Assembly (NCBI RefSeq): GCF_008831285.2
Contig: NC_045141.1
Location: forward strand, 4,481,224 to 4,545,223
Origin: Nymphaea colorata
Taxonomy: Eukaryota > Streptophyta > Magnoliopsida > Nymphaeales > Nymphaeaceae
Reading direction: 5' to 3'
DNA: 64,000 bases
In this document: in pieces, positions 35,703-48,928 of the stretch
Numbering within the stretch: the first letter of the stretch is position 1
How the letters are laid out: the number at the start of each line of letters is the position of its first letter
Notes under the pieces: generated by a model
The model's database searches: none
Told to the model about the DNA's origin: nothing
The model's input: only the letters and a program-made list of their open reading frames with translations
Program-made: the position numbers and the translations under genes

Positions 35703-35890
35703 AGAGGTGGAGCCATAATTTTTTCGTTGCAAGGACTGAACCATAGTTTCGAAATTTTAACAGAGACTGGAATAAAAATTTTTTATATACGTTAAACTAA
35801 GATTTGTGAAATTTACATATCAATGTTTTAATTTTTTAAATTTGAGGGTGGGGGCAAGGCCCTGCCGGCCCCTGCCTTAGTCCCTGCCTG
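35703..35890 (+). repeat. Dispersed element with GGTGGAGCCA start
   Basis: Shares its layout with 49,597-49,795 (the duplicated counterpart in unit 3) and, more weakly, 61,075-61,190: a GAGGTGGAGCCA-like start, an ATAGTTT...AAATTTTAACAG segment, an AT-rich middle and (here) a GGGGGCAAGGCCCTGCC end. Resembles the many small non-autonomous elements of plant genomes. Confidence 0.5.
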
Positions 35891-36091
35891 GTGTGTGTGT
35901 TGTATCTGTGGGTCTGTCTAAAGTACTATTAACCAGTCCTAGATGGGGCGTTATACACACCCAAGCCCAAACCAATGGATGGAATGGATGGAATTCCAAG
36001 AATACAATATGTTGTCACAAAAGTCCATCTCCACAAACAAACCGGAGACTAAGTTTACATTTTGTTTTTAGAACATCCGGTGTGAACAAAC

Positions 36092-36115
36092 TCTCTCTCT
36101 CTCTCTCTCTCTCTC
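36092..36115. repeat. (CT)n microsatellite
   Basis: About twelve CT units. Confidence 0.9.
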
Positions 36116-36124
36116 CACTTTCTT

Positions 36125-36407
36125 AACACACCAAGAAAATCGAATCAGAAAAAAGGACATTGAAAGAACACAAAGATTTTACGTGGTTTTGAGACAATGT
36201 TTTCTTAGGTCCATGGCCACCACACAAAGCAGTTTCCACTATCAGAAAAAAATTACAAAGTACAAGGTAAAATGACGTCCTCTTAAACATTCGATTAGAG
36301 CAAAACCCACCAAATAAAAAATTATATAAATACCCTTACAAAAATTAGGGAAGGCTATCAAGTATGGATCAGACTCAACACTCCAACAGCAGTCACTGAA
36401 GCCATTA
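36125..36407 (+). mobile_element. LTR-like fragment
   Basis: Contains GAACACAAAGATTTTACGTGG, close to the ACACAAGATAACGTGGTTC of the copia 5' LTR at 23,613 and to a motif recurrent in plant LTRs. Its last 45 bases recur at 5660-5706. No interior or second LTR is attached. Confidence 0.5.
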
Positions 36408-36754
36408 TGTTTTTAAAAATTTTTGAAGGGGCCAAAGTGATCCCTTCTGAGGTCAGTTGGATGAAGGGAACATCTTTTAGGAGAATGATCTCATTATATC
36501 CTTTTGAGGAAAGAAGCCACCTAAAAGTTTAAACATTCAGCACGAGTGCTGTCAAACTTAAAACTAAGAAGTGAATCATTGACAGTTGCTCATGCTGTGA
36601 GCACTCTCAATACACAGGCACCTCACACCACTACACATACACTTGATCCACTTGTAGGGCTATATAAGGGCCGAGTCAAAATCGAGTTCATTCAGCTTGG
36701 CTCGAGCTCGAGTTAGCTATACAAGGGCAGCTTGAACTCCATCCGATAGACCAA

Positions 36755-39230
36755 GCCACAGCTCGAGCATGACTCTTTTAAGCTCATTTACCAACTCCCC
36801 ATTTGACCTGATTTCTTCTTTCGGTTTTTAGTTTGAAAATTTTCAAAAGAATTCCTAGATAAATGGTTTACTCAAGTTTGAGCTTAACAGACAAACTGTT
36901 CCAAGCCAGCTAGAGTTGACTCTGATTTGAATTGAATGTCCAAGCCAACTGTTCCAAAAACATTTGGATGAAGAAAAGAAATTTACTAATCAACTAAAAA
37001 ATCAGATAGGATTTGAAATTAAGAAATGACGTCCGATTAGATTTAGATTCATATATGCATAAATATCCGAACGGATTCAGATTTAGTCATAAAAAAATAT
37101 TCAATCGAATTCAGATTTAGATTCAAATATACAAAAATATCCGATCAGATCCAGATGGGACGAAGATTTAAATAAAAATTCTGTATTCAATGCTCTTACA
37201 GTTTGTAAATCAGCCAGATTCGGTTCAAAATATGGATTCAGATTCAAATTCATATATGAATATAAAAATCGGATTCGGATTGGATTCTCATTGTGACATC
37301 TGATTTCAGGTTATTATTAGGATGAAAAAAATGGATTTAGATCAGATTCAAATTATGAAATCTGATTTTGGATTCAGTTTTGGACGAGGAAAGAAAACAG
37401 ATTCAGATTGTGGAATCTGATTTGGGATTCAAATTTGGATATAACTTTTTTTTTAAATTCGTATCCAAACTCGTATCTGAGTATATAAGTATCCATACTG
37501 TCAAGAATGTATTTTATTTGAATCGGATCCATGGTCATTCGTATCCAAAGTCGAATCATATTCTAATATTTTACACTTTTATTTTTGTATTTAGGTCCAT
37601 CGATTTTCAAGAAAACCATGGTCAGTCGTTCTCTTGAGTCCTCCCAACTCCTCCAAGAGTGTCGGTGATGACTGTTCATGATGTTCTTAATGAGAAGGTT
37701 GCCGAATAACTTCTGCTTCTCCAAGAGTATCAGCATGCTGGAGCTTGTGGACATTGAGAAATGGTTCCATATTTGGGTGGTGGCCTTTTGGATATGATTA
37801 ATTACTTAAAACTAAATCTGATCTGAATCCGTATCTGATCCGATACTTATATATATCTGAATCTGAATCGGAAACCAGTCGGGTGTCATTTCTTAAATCC
37901 GAAGATGATCCATTTCTTAGTCAGATTTGGGTTGTGGCCTTCTGGTTTTCCGATAAAAGTTATTCTTAGTAGATTCAAAAGCAGGAGAGGATGACTTGAG
38001 ATATTCAACTTACAGTCGACTGTGACCCTCATCTTTGATCCTCACAGTGCAACCATGCCCAAGAGATGGGGATGGCGCTTGTTAGGCTCAGGGGTATCAT
38101 TTTAAGCCTGGCGACTACCTCCTTCACGTCCATTCTTACAATTGATGACTCCAATGAACATGACAGCCCTATCTCCATGATCATCACCAACAGCTCATTC
38201 CAAGCAGTCAGTTTTTCAGTTGCAATATCATTGCTTTCCTTGAGAAGATGGCCATCAATGACATCTGAGATTGGTACGGGAAGTGCTTCGGCCCCCAGTG
38301 CCTTTCTTGCTTTTTCTGTCTAAAGCAATGTTCTTGGGATGTTAATGGATAGGATTTAAATTGGGTATACTCTTCACGATATCCGTTTCTTTAGGTATTC
38401 ACATACTGGTATTCGAATTCAGATTTTAATAGAATGGAGAGATATCATCTCTGAATCTGAATTCAAGATCTGGTTTCTCCGAATCCGAATTTTGAACTGT
38501 ATCTAGAAGTTTTTCAAAATGTAACAGCATTGGAAATGAGTAATTACTTAAAACTAAATCTGATCTGAATCCGTATCCGATACGATACTTATATATATCA
38601 TAATCTGAATCCGAATCCAGTTGAATGTTATTTCTTAAGTGCGAAGACAATTCATTTCTTAGTCAGAGATTAATATTTTTCCCATATCTGTTTTTATTTT
38701 TTTTTGGGAACGGTTCAATTGGGCATGTGACCAAGATGGAAAGTGACATTTAAAGTATATCCATCTTACCAAGTAAATGACTGGGCAGTTCCAATTCTTT
38801 TGCTTACGTTACATGGAAAGGCACAATATCTAGATAAAGGCAGAAAGAGAGAGAGAGAATATATAATTAAGTGACAAATTGTCAATGATTTGCAAAAATT
38901 GTCAAAAACAACAAAGGAATACAGAAAACGTATAAGAGAAAGGGAGGAAGGGGGTGGTGGGACTCAAAAGAGGAGTTCGAGTTGTGTGCGCTGGCCAGTG
39001 CATGCAACAATCATATGCCGAAAGAAAAACGAAAGGGGGGCATCTTTGAAATTACAGAAAACGAACTGTCTTTTTCAGCTTTTTCACTTTTTCAAATTTT
39101 TTTATCTGTAAAACAAATTTCTTTTTTCTATTTAAACAAGAACATATTCATTAACCAACTTTTTGGTGCAATGTTTTATTACTTACAAGAGTGAACTTGT
39201 GTTCATTAACCAACTTCATGAACGCCTTTG
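36755..39230. repeat. Second copy of the upstream flank block
   Basis: Colinear with 16,225-18,170 except for an extra ~700 bp (about 37,880-38,600) bounded by a direct repeat (AATTACTTAAAACTAAATCTGA at about 37,800 and 38,541), which contains the isolated kinase tail. Degenerate GATTCAGATT/TCCGAATC arrays fill 36,930-37,560 and 38,340-38,640. Confidence 0.75.
38029..38322 (-). pseudogene. Isolated RLK kinase tail (fourth copy)
   Basis: Minus-strand open frame from about 38,322 to a TGA at 38,029-38,031. It encodes the last part of a subfamily XII kinase: ALPVPISDVIDGHLL, NELLVMIMEIGLSCSLE, VRMDVKEVVARLK, then a tail that differs from RLK1's. It matches RLK1 exon 2 residues (PVAISDVIDSHLL, DLLVMIMEIGLSCS) but is clearly diverged, and it is open where RLK2 and RLK3 tails are broken. 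No upstream kinase domain, splice acceptor or LRR is attached; a TAG precedes the frame. Probably debris of another cluster member. Confidence 0.7.
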
Positions 39231-39239
39231 TAGGTTCTA

Positions 39240-42084
39240 TGTCAAAGTTTCTCCGGTATCTCAGCATGACCCAAATTTCCTAACTAAAATACGAAAATAA
39301 CGCCCACTCAGGAACCACTGTCCTATAAAACACTATTCTAATAGAGCTGGCTTGTGACTTACCCCAGCGCATTCTACAACGCCTTTAATTCTGCCAGTAG
39401 GGCTGTGCATCAGGTTGGGTGGGATTGGTTTGATGCTCAATAAAATCGGGCTCTATGCATTCATGAAGGTCTTCTTATCAGTTATTGGGCAGAGTCAGAC
39501 CATCATGCTTCTGTCCGTCATGTAGCCGGTTCGATGTCAACTTTTATTTAAAACTAAAAATTTCCTTTTCTAATATCTTCAAAACCTTTGGCGACACATC
39601 ACTAGTTTTTAAGAGATGGTTGGGGCTGCACCAAAGAGTTTTTAAAAATAATCAACTTAATAAGGAAGCCAAATCTTGGCGTTATGGTGAAAAAGATTTT
39701 AGAGAGAGAGAAAGAAAAAAAAAAACAAAGTGGAGAGGTGGGGTTTAAATGTGTATATTGAACAGAATTAGGCCTCCAATACCCGACTGAGAGTCAGGCC
39801 AACCTAGCCTAGCCTAGCTCAGCCCAGCAAGTTTTTTTTTATTGGGTTGGGGAATCTTTCACCCCAGCACATACCATCGCGAGGCATGTAGTCTCATTTT
39901 TTCTTTCTCTTTCCTTCATCATCTCCCCATGGCCATGTAAGAGAGCTCTTGAAATTTCTTATTTACAGTTAACAGCCATGAGCAACGTGAACCAAGTCTT
40001 GTTTATTTGTTCAACTGAAATAGGCCTGATATGTTTTTTTTTTTAAAAAAATTATTTTTATTTTTCACCTTCCATTGAATGTATGCCTTCGTTATTTCTC
40101 TAAACATAGATAATGTGCATGTATCGCCAGTTGATTTTTTTGTTGATAGATGGATGAACGATGAGGATGAGAGCATGTGGTTGGATTTTTTTCTTTTATA
40201 TTGATTTTTGAGGTTGGGGATAGTCCAAATCAGGGAAGCAACGATTAGTTTTGACATCCGTCATATCCTCATCCTTGAGAAAATACTATTGATCGTCCTA
40301 TTTGTAGTCTTAAAGCAGTGATCCACCTTTAAAAGAGTGTCATCCTAACGGGATTGAAGCACAAGTTCCTCCCCTGCTTACATAAAAATATTGAAGTTGA
40401 AAATTTTCAAAATTATCTCATAAATTTAAATTTCCATATAAGAAAAAAAGGGCTTAAAATATCTCGTTGTTAAATCATTTTTTCTTCACTCTTTCCCATT
40501 TTTCCTTTTTTTTCTCTTGGAATCTTTATATCTTTCTGATTATTCCTTAAAATCTATCTTCACAAATTTTCCTTTCTCTATTTCTTTTCTCTCCCTTAAA
40601 AATCTTTACTTCTCTCTCTCTCTCTCTCATTTTTTCTTAAAATCTTTGCTATTCTACTAGTTTTTTCTCTCCTTATTTATTTTCTTTCTTTTCAAAATCT
40701 TTATCTCTCTCTCCCTCTCGGACACATTGTTCTCTTAAAAATATTTATCTTTCTCTCTCTCTCTCTCACACACATTTTTCTCTTAAAATATCTTGCTCTT
40801 CTACTAGTTTTTCAATTAAAATCTCTTTCTCTTCTACCAGTTTTTTGCTTTATTTCTTTCCACTCACTTATAAATTTTTATTTCTCTCTCTCTTAATTTT
40901 CTCTTAAAATCTCTTGCTCTGTTACTAGTTTTTCTCTATCTATATTTTCTCTCTCTTAAAAATCTTTATCTCACTCTCTCTAAGTGTCTTGATAAAAGTT
41001 TATGAAATACTTTCCTTTAAAAAGAATTTCTTTCCTTCGCTTTATAAAGTTTTAACTTCTTTACCAAATACCACACCAGTTGAAGATAATGTTTAGGTGA
41101 ATATGAAATGCATGAAGAATGAACATAGCCTTAAGATTAGTTACCCATGGTAAAGGTGTCAGGAATGGCCAAGCCTCAAAATGATGGTCTAGTTCTTTTT
41201 CTTTTTTCTTTTTATGTTTTTTAATACACTCCAAAAACAAAACCCAAACAAATTTTGGGATGCAAACAACCTTATTTGCACAGAAGGCAATATCAAGCCA
41301 CAATAATTTTGGGACATATATTCCAATGCTGCCACAATACTTCAATATAAAGTAGTATCCTTGAACTTCGAACTGTGACTGGCAAATAATTTTATAAACA
41401 TGGCCATCGGCATGTTCATGGGTTTGGTTTTATGCATTTTTGTATGCTTGAAAAGATTCAAGATAATACTTTCTTTGAGACAACACCAAGAATCCTTTTA
41501 ACATTGGTGGATTCACTTCCTAGGAAATAGAAGAAGATTTTCCAAATTCCACTTTTGCTGTAGGGAGAGGGGTGTTCTATTCAACTAACAGCGTCATTTT
41601 GATCTTTTTGGCCATTTTTAGTCCATAACACATGGTCCTTTGTTAGAGGGCCATCACATATAGCATGCTCCAATAACACAAGATGCTTACAGCATATAAT
41701 TCTCATCCTCCTCATTCAAGGGCTCTTCTTTTGATAAAATTGAATTCAGTCCAAAACTTACTGGAATTGTACATTTTTGTTCATCCTTCTTGTTGTGCAT
41801 TTTTTTGATAGGTTTCACTGGACACAATAGCATTGATTGTTCATTCACTATTGAGGTGTCCTTACTTAAAACAAGGCACAAGCTGCAATAATGGACAAAG
41901 TTCAAAGCCTCTTTCACGTAACTTGCACTGGAAATGTGTGAGTTGTTCTACAAGATTAGTCACCCAAATGCCTTAGGAAGGGAACACACAAGCATATTAA
42001 GCATGTCTTTATTAAATCCTATATGCAACTGTAATTGAGAAATGCAAGTGAGAGCTCTCAGTGAAAGCAATCAAAACTATCATT
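39240..42084. repeat. 3' flank of RLK duplication unit 3
   Basis: 39,240-40,480 has no recognisable gene. 40,490-41,000 is CT-rich (CTCTCTCT and TTTTCTCTTAAAATC words, repeated about eight times). From 40,840 on it parallels units 1 and 2 (CTTATAAATTTTTATTTC; GCAAATAATTTTATAAACATGG) up to the gene end. Confidence 0.65.
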
Positions 42085-45000
42085 CTTGTCTTCTGTCGTA
42101 TCCTTCTCAGCCCAACAATCTCTCATTTGGAGACACACTTGACCATGACAAGCCTATCTCCAAGATCATCACCTGCTGCTCGTTCATAGCAGCTGAGTTG
42201 GAGTAGTATTACTTTCGTTCAAAGGATGGCTGTCAATGACATCTGAAAGTGCAACAGGAAATGCTTCAGCCACCAATTGCCTCAAACTAAAATCCCCATC
42301 AAACTGTTCATCAGTAGGCTTTCTTCTTGTAAACACCTCAAGGAGGAGAATTCCGTAGCTGTAGACATCGGCTTTGGTTGACACCTTTCCAGCGATCCCA
42401 AATTCTAATTCAACCATTCAACAATATTAAATATGATTAGCAAGCGCAAAATAATTGGATAATGCTAAAGGTTGACACAATAGAATTGATTGCTCCTCAA
42501 TGGACTTAAGATCAATTGAACCACCAATCCTGCCTTCCTCATTTTGTATTATGATACACATCTAAAAAAGAATACAAGATTATTATATAGAACAGAAGTC
42601 CAATATATATGATGTTCCCTTAAAGAAATCAAACATGTATCCATATATATATATATATATATATCTGTGAGGTTAGCTGAGATTCATTATTGTATGGTGT
42701 TGCTTTTAGTTCTCCTGTGACAGATCTGCAGGTTCATTGGTGTGAATTATTTAATAGTGTCAATTGTCAGCCAAACTTAAGCCATTTGGTAGACAGGTAC
42801 GTGTGATTAGGGATTTTTAATACAAGAAAGGAACAAAAATTACAATTTATGTTAAAGGAAAAAGATCAATTGAAGACTATTGCTTGTTGAAAACATGTCA
42901 CCAACACATATTTGTGTACATGAGCACAAAAGAATGCAAAAACTAGTATGCAACACCACAAGCCATATGAACAACAAATAAGTCATCCATGTAAAATAGT
43001 TAATCAATGACTTACTTTGTTGAGCTGGGAACTGCTTTTGCATGTCTTTATGAGAAGAGAGAGAGAGAGAAAATGGTAAAAACCAGACACTTTAACATTT
43101 TGCTTAAAAATATATTAAAGAAAATATTTACATCCTAATATATTCATAAAACTATTTTGATATAAAAACATGCTTTGAATCAAGTTGTTTTTATGAAAAA
43201 AGTTGATTTGTATATTATCAAAATGTTGATGCTATAATAGCCAATCATTTTTGCTAATTATGAAAACACTATTAAAGCCCCAAAATGATCAACTTAATAT
43301 ATATTTTGTGTCAATCTATTCTTAGATTGAAGATTATATTGGTAAGGTTAGACTAAAAAAAACACTTTAAATAACATAATTAAAGGGTCTGGATTTTGTC
43401 CCTGACCTGTTGGTCTGGTTTCAACCGATATATATATATATATATAAGGAGAGAGAAAAGAAAAAAAAAGACAAAACAGCCCACTAGAACTGTCAAAACC
43501 ACTCACTCTCTCACTCTCTCTTTATTTCACCTCACCTCTCTTCGACCCCTTCCATACACTCCCCCTCCCTTATTCAATCTCTCCATCAGAGCATTATTGA
43601 AGAGAGAGAGTGCACACACGCATATGAGAGAGACAATTTATGAGTCTTGCTGTGTTGACTAAAGAAATGGTCAATATACCTGCACATCGAGAGAGACAAT
43701 TTATGAGTCTTGCTGTGTTGACTCAAAGAAATGGTCAATATACCTGCACATCAAGAGAGACAATTTATGAAAAGAAAACGAATTAAGAGATAGTACCTGG
43801 CGCAATGTAACCCATGGTTCCAAGGGTGGTGGTAAGAGTCGATGACCTGTCAGCAACTATAAACTTTGCAATGCCAGAATCACCAACGTATGCAGTCATG
43901 CTTTCATCTAGAAGTACATTACATGACTTCAGATCACAATGAAGTATCATCTCCAAGTAACCATGGTGAAGATACTCTAAAGCACAAACAACATCAATCA
44001 TGATATCCAATCTTGGAAGAGATTCAAATGATGGGCACCAGAATGTAGATAGACTTCTAGACTGCCAAGGGGCATGTATTGGAGAACTAATGCCTTGAAA
44101 TCTTCATTAGAGCAAGACATAATGACTTTAACAAGGTTTTGGTGCCTGATTTGGTGCAAGATAGTGCATTCAATGTCAAAACTTTTAGATGCTCTCTCAA
44201 ATGACAAATTAAGGACCTTAACAGCCACTGTCCTTCCATCTGCTAGAATTTCTTTGTACACTGAGCCAAAGCTTCCACTTCCAAGAAAGTTTGCATCACT
44301 GAAATTGCTCGTTGCATGCAATAGCTCTCTATAAAAAATCACTAGGAGTGTAATTCATCGTAATATTTCAATGTCATCAGGACGCTTCGGCAACCCCCTC
44401 TTTCTATAGCATGAGATACCAATGAGTGTGTAAGCAATGACCAAAAGTGCTAAGCCTCTAGTTGCGCAAGCAGCAATGACTCTAGCTGCATTGCTCTTAC
44501 TTTGCCTCTTGTTTTATCTAAGCACAATGGGACATGGAATTTGGAGCTCCACATAGTGCATAGTTCCCTAGGAACGATTCAGCAGAAAGGTTTGCAAACT
44601 TTCCACCACTTGGAATCTCTCCTTCTAATCGATTGAAGGACAAGTCTAAGACCTGGATGTATTGAAGTTTCTCCAATGATTTTGGTATCTCACCGGAAAG
44701 TTTGTTAGGGAAAGGACAATAGCTTTAATGCTTACCATATGATCAAGTTGTTGAGGAATGTTACCGTCAAATGTGTTATGAGAGAGGTTCAAATACTCTA
44801 GCATTTGGAGCTCTGATAATAATGAAGGCAGCTCTCCACTCAGCTTATTTACAGAGATATCCATGTTGATCATCATGGCAAATTCCCAAGACCAGACGTA
44901 GGTGACCTTTGAAAGAGTTGCCTTGCAAGTATAGCACCAACAAATCCTTCAACTCACAAAGACCAGGCGGTAATGTTGATGACAAATTGTTTGAGCTTAG

Positions 45001-46809
45001 ATTCTGCACTTGCAAACTAGTGAGATTGTTTATAGAGTTTGAAATTGACCCAATTAGCATGTTGTGTCCAATATAAAAAAAACATGTGGACCAACTGGTA
45101 GATTGATAGTGGGATTCGGCATTCTAACGCATTGTTACCAAGAGAAAGCACCTGTAAGCTGTGCAATTGTCCTACATTTGGTGGAATGAGCCTTTTATTT
45201 TGTTCGAACTCAAATCTAAGGAAATTAACTTGGTCAAGTTGGCTAAGGCCAATGGGATAGTACCTTCAATCTGATTAGAGGAAAGGCGAAGGCTCCACAA
45301 GGTGGTTGTCAGGTTTCCAACAGAGTCCAGAAGGATGCCGTTCAAAAGGTTGCGTAGTAGATCAATGGCCTCTAGCAGTCAACAGTTGGTGAAGGATGTC
45401 AGAATGGAGAGCTCATGGTTGCCGGGCATTGGTCAACATATTCTCGTGGAGGTACAGGCGCCTGAGTTGTGTCAAACTACCTAATTCTAATGGTATCAGA
45501 CCACTGAATTTATTGTGTCCTGCACTTATAGTTTGGAGACTAGTAGCATTGGAGAAAGAAGGTGGGAAAGGGCCATCAAAATTGTTGTCACTCATTGCGA
45601 GCAATTTGAGATTGGGCAGGAAGCGGTCAACATCTTTAGGGGAGATGCGCTGTAGTTGATTGGTCATGAAACTCAAAGTATGAAGAGCTGATAGGTTAAA
45701 CAAGATATCTGGCAGTGTACCAGTGAGATTATTCTTTTCCACACTAAAGAATTGCAAGCGGGTTATGCTTCCCAACTCGGAAGGAATGTTCCCATGAATA
45801 TGATTTTGACCAATATTAAGGTGTCCAGCTTTGAGTGGTTGGCAAAAGTGACTGGAATGGTGCCCGTGAGCTGTTATCATAAAGATTTAAGACCTTGAGT
45901 TCCTGCAGACAGCCTAAGAACTCCCGAATGCTTCCATAGAGTTCGTTTTCTGCTGCAAAAAGCACCTGGAGATTGGGCAGGAAGCGGCCAACATCTTTAG
46001 GGAGATGTCCTGTTAGTTGATTGGTCATGAAACTCAATTTCTGAAGAGCGGATAGGTTAAACAAGCTCTCAGGCAGTGTACCAGTGAGTTTGTTCTTTTC
46101 GAGACTAAAGACTTGCAAGCGGGTAATGCTTCCCAACTCCGAAGGAATGTTCCCATACATTTGATTTTGACCAATATTAAGGTGCTCCAGCTTGGAGAGG
46201 TTGGTAAAAGTGACTAGAATGATGCCCGTGAGCTTGTTATCATAAAGATTTAGGAACTTGAGTTTTGGCAGACTGCCTAAGAACTCCGGAATGCTTCCAT
46301 AGAATTCGTTTTCTGCTGGAAAAAGCACTTGGTGATGATGACAATGGCTCAGTGTTTGTGGAATTAACCCTTTAAAATGATTTCTCCATATGGAAAGTTT
46401 TTCCAACCAAGGGAGGCGGCTAAAATCAATGGGAAGATGACCGTGGAAGTTATCTTTTGAGAGATCAAGAACCTGTAAGAATGAGAGATTGTAATGTATG
46501 GGGAGATAGTACCTTCAAGTGCTTTTCAGAGAGGTTCCGAGCAACTACCCTTTGTGAACCACAACTGCATGAAACTCCATTGCAATCGCAGAAAGTGATG
46601 TTGGAATTCCAATTTGATAACACCTTGTAAGGTTCTTTAGTCACAAGGGATTTGATCTAGTACAAGACAGCAATGTGAGTTGATCAGTCACGTTGCCAGA
46701 GAAACAAGGGCTGAGGGCACCTCCCTTTGGCCAATAACCACAACCAAGTTGAAGGAGGAGAAACACAATAGAAAGAGAGCAGTTGAGGTGACCGACCGGT
46801 GGTAGCCAT
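42085..46809 (-). pseudogene. LRR receptor-like kinase 3 (subfamily XII type), pseudogene with expanded LRR array
   Basis: Third paralogue. ATG at 46,809 (MATTG as in RLK2). The signal peptide frame is lost within ~20 codons. The LRR domain runs about 46,590-44,650; open parts are 46,406-45,816 and 45,880-45,413. A block of five LRRs (landmark GNIPSELGSITRLQ) is present twice, at about 46,290-45,920 and 45,920-45,555, against once in RLK2. The kinase exon has GSGSFGSVYKE, VAVKVL, HCDLKSCN (non-RD, with the usual Pro-Ser changed) and GDSGIAK, in which the Phe of DFG is Ser, then GTMGYIAP and a donor; intron 42,405-43,796; exon 2 from 42,404 (EFGIAGKVSTKADVYSYG) to a stop caused by a 7-base loss near 42,190. 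Further frame breaks near 45,850, 44,000 and 44,700. Not functional. Confidence 0.87.
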
Positions 46810-48861
46810 GCCGTCCAACTTGTTACGCAGTACATGCATGTGCAAGAATTCAAGGTCGTTAATTTATGTATAGATTCTCTTCTAGAAAATTTGTTCTTTT
46901 ATTTTTTCAAGTGGTAGAAGGCTCAGGTTTTACTGCTTTGGAATGCATTGCTTCATATTTCCAAATCTAGGGGCATGGCTGTTGATTACATAAATGAGAC
47001 TCTTTCTTGTTTCCCTTTACCACTTTCAACTCTATTCAATTCCAAATCAAAGTTGTCAATTAAACTTCTTTTTTCCCTAGATACGCTGTCCGCCTTTTAA
47101 ATGGCAAGGTTTTTCTATCTTATAATGTGGTTAGCATGGAGAAAACAGGAAAAATGTGGTAAAATTTTAAAAAAATTGAGTAAAATTTAAAAGTTAAGGG
47201 AAAATAAGATGAAGGGTTGGCAATTTAAAAAATAAGTAGATGAGAAACAAATAAAAATTAGAAGTTGGAAACGGGCAGTTTAGCAATAAAAAAGTATGAA
47301 AAAATGTCTCAAATGAAAAAAAGGGAAAAAACAAAAAAAAAGGAAAAAAGCGTATCTTTGGTGTGGCATTTTTTTTCCAAAAAATTGCTCGAATTGGCTG
47401 GCTCGTTCAAATCTATGCTAAATCAATTTGATCTAGTCCATCCGTTTTTAAAAAAAGTTATTGTTTTTTATTATCGTATATAGATTGTTTATTTATTTCT
47501 CAAAAGAATATAATTTTCATATTTTGTGCTGATTAACAACCAAATCGTTTAAATCAGCAGATCGACCAGCGCGTGGAAGTAGCTTAGTAACTTTATCCAC
47601 TCGATTCAAAAGCTGAATTTCCAAAGGTCGCGTAAAATATGAAAAATTATATTCTTTTTGAAAAATAATTAAACAGTATAAAAAACTAATTAAAACATTT
47701 TTTTTAACAGGTGGACTTGATCAAAATGACTTAGCAAAGACTTGAAGCAACCGGCCGATTCAAGCCAATAATATTTCTAGCTAATCCCATCCAGTCGTGC
47801 AGCGAAGATTTGAAGCAACTATGCCATTTGTGCATCATGGTGCCCCATATTGCACTAATCAAGCATCGTAGTAGTTGCAAACATTTTCTTGACAGACGAA
47901 AACCCCCACTTACTATAGGTTGTGAGAGATGACAACCAAAATTTGGTAGTAAATATAATCATAAAAAACACAGGTTTTTTTTTTGAAAAAATAGTGATAA
48001 AACACGAAAATAAGCCCACTGAATAAAACGGCAAAAAGATATAAAAAAAAACGTGGTTTTCCTATCTTTTTCATATTTTTTTCAATTTTTTAGAAAGTTA
48101 CATATTTTTTTTTGCATTTTTTGCTTTCATTTTTCATGCTCACTGTATTATACGATAGATAAACTCTGTGTTTAAAAAGCAAAAAAGAATATTCGTGATT
48201 ATGGTAGAAACCTATTGATGGATACATTAAAAAAAGGACAGGACAAGGAAATTGAATAGATTTGAAAAGGGGTAAAGGGAAATAAGATACCGGAAGACCA
48301 AGAAAACTCATGCATGTAATCAGCCATACGTTACCAGACCCACCCACGTTTCATTTCATTGAAAAAATTAGACAAATATTGTCCTCACGTTTGGAAAGAA
48401 AGAGCATCTTCCTTGATTTTTCTTCACGTGCAATGAAATTTCAGATCCATTACGGGACCAACCCACGTTTGATTTCTTTGAAAAAGAAGCTCAAGCCTTT
48501 TTCTTTTGTATTGTTTCTGCACAGACTAGGACCCTACAGTTTGCAGCATTGACAGGGACTTACGAAGAAAAAGCCTGAGCGCAGTTGAACCTCTAGCAGC
48601 GAATATCTAATCAGGGTCCAATGAAATGTTTGGAGGTAGGTGAGTTGTAAAATATATCAACTATGTGCGACGGCCTTAATTATCGGTCAAATTTCATAAA
48701 ATATTTGTCAAATTCAAGGACATGTTAGGTGGCCAGAGGCAAGAAAAAGACTCATGCATGAAATCTGAAGCAAACACTTTCCAAAGCATTAAACCTTCAA
48801 CTCGTGTTCGTGCATGTACTGGACAGGCATGGCTACCACCAGTTGCTTTATCTTTACTTGA

Positions 48862-48928
<67 letters not shown>

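Larger units (their letters stand above)
32701..35930. repeat. 5' flank of RLK2, shared with 46,810-49,835
   Basis: Colinear with the flank of RLK3 at 32,701-33,425 and 34,415-35,930. The piece between (33,425-34,415) is absent from unit 3 and contains a TA tract (33,666-33,688), a GA-rich tract (33,690-33,752) and an imperfect hairpin (34,215-34,298). Any promoter of RLK2 would lie at the right-hand start of this block; I saw no distinctive element. Confidence 0.75.

Noticed and set aside
37368-37637. 89-codon plus-strand frame
   Set aside because: Arises from the GATTCAGATT-type array and a flank repeat; composition-driven.
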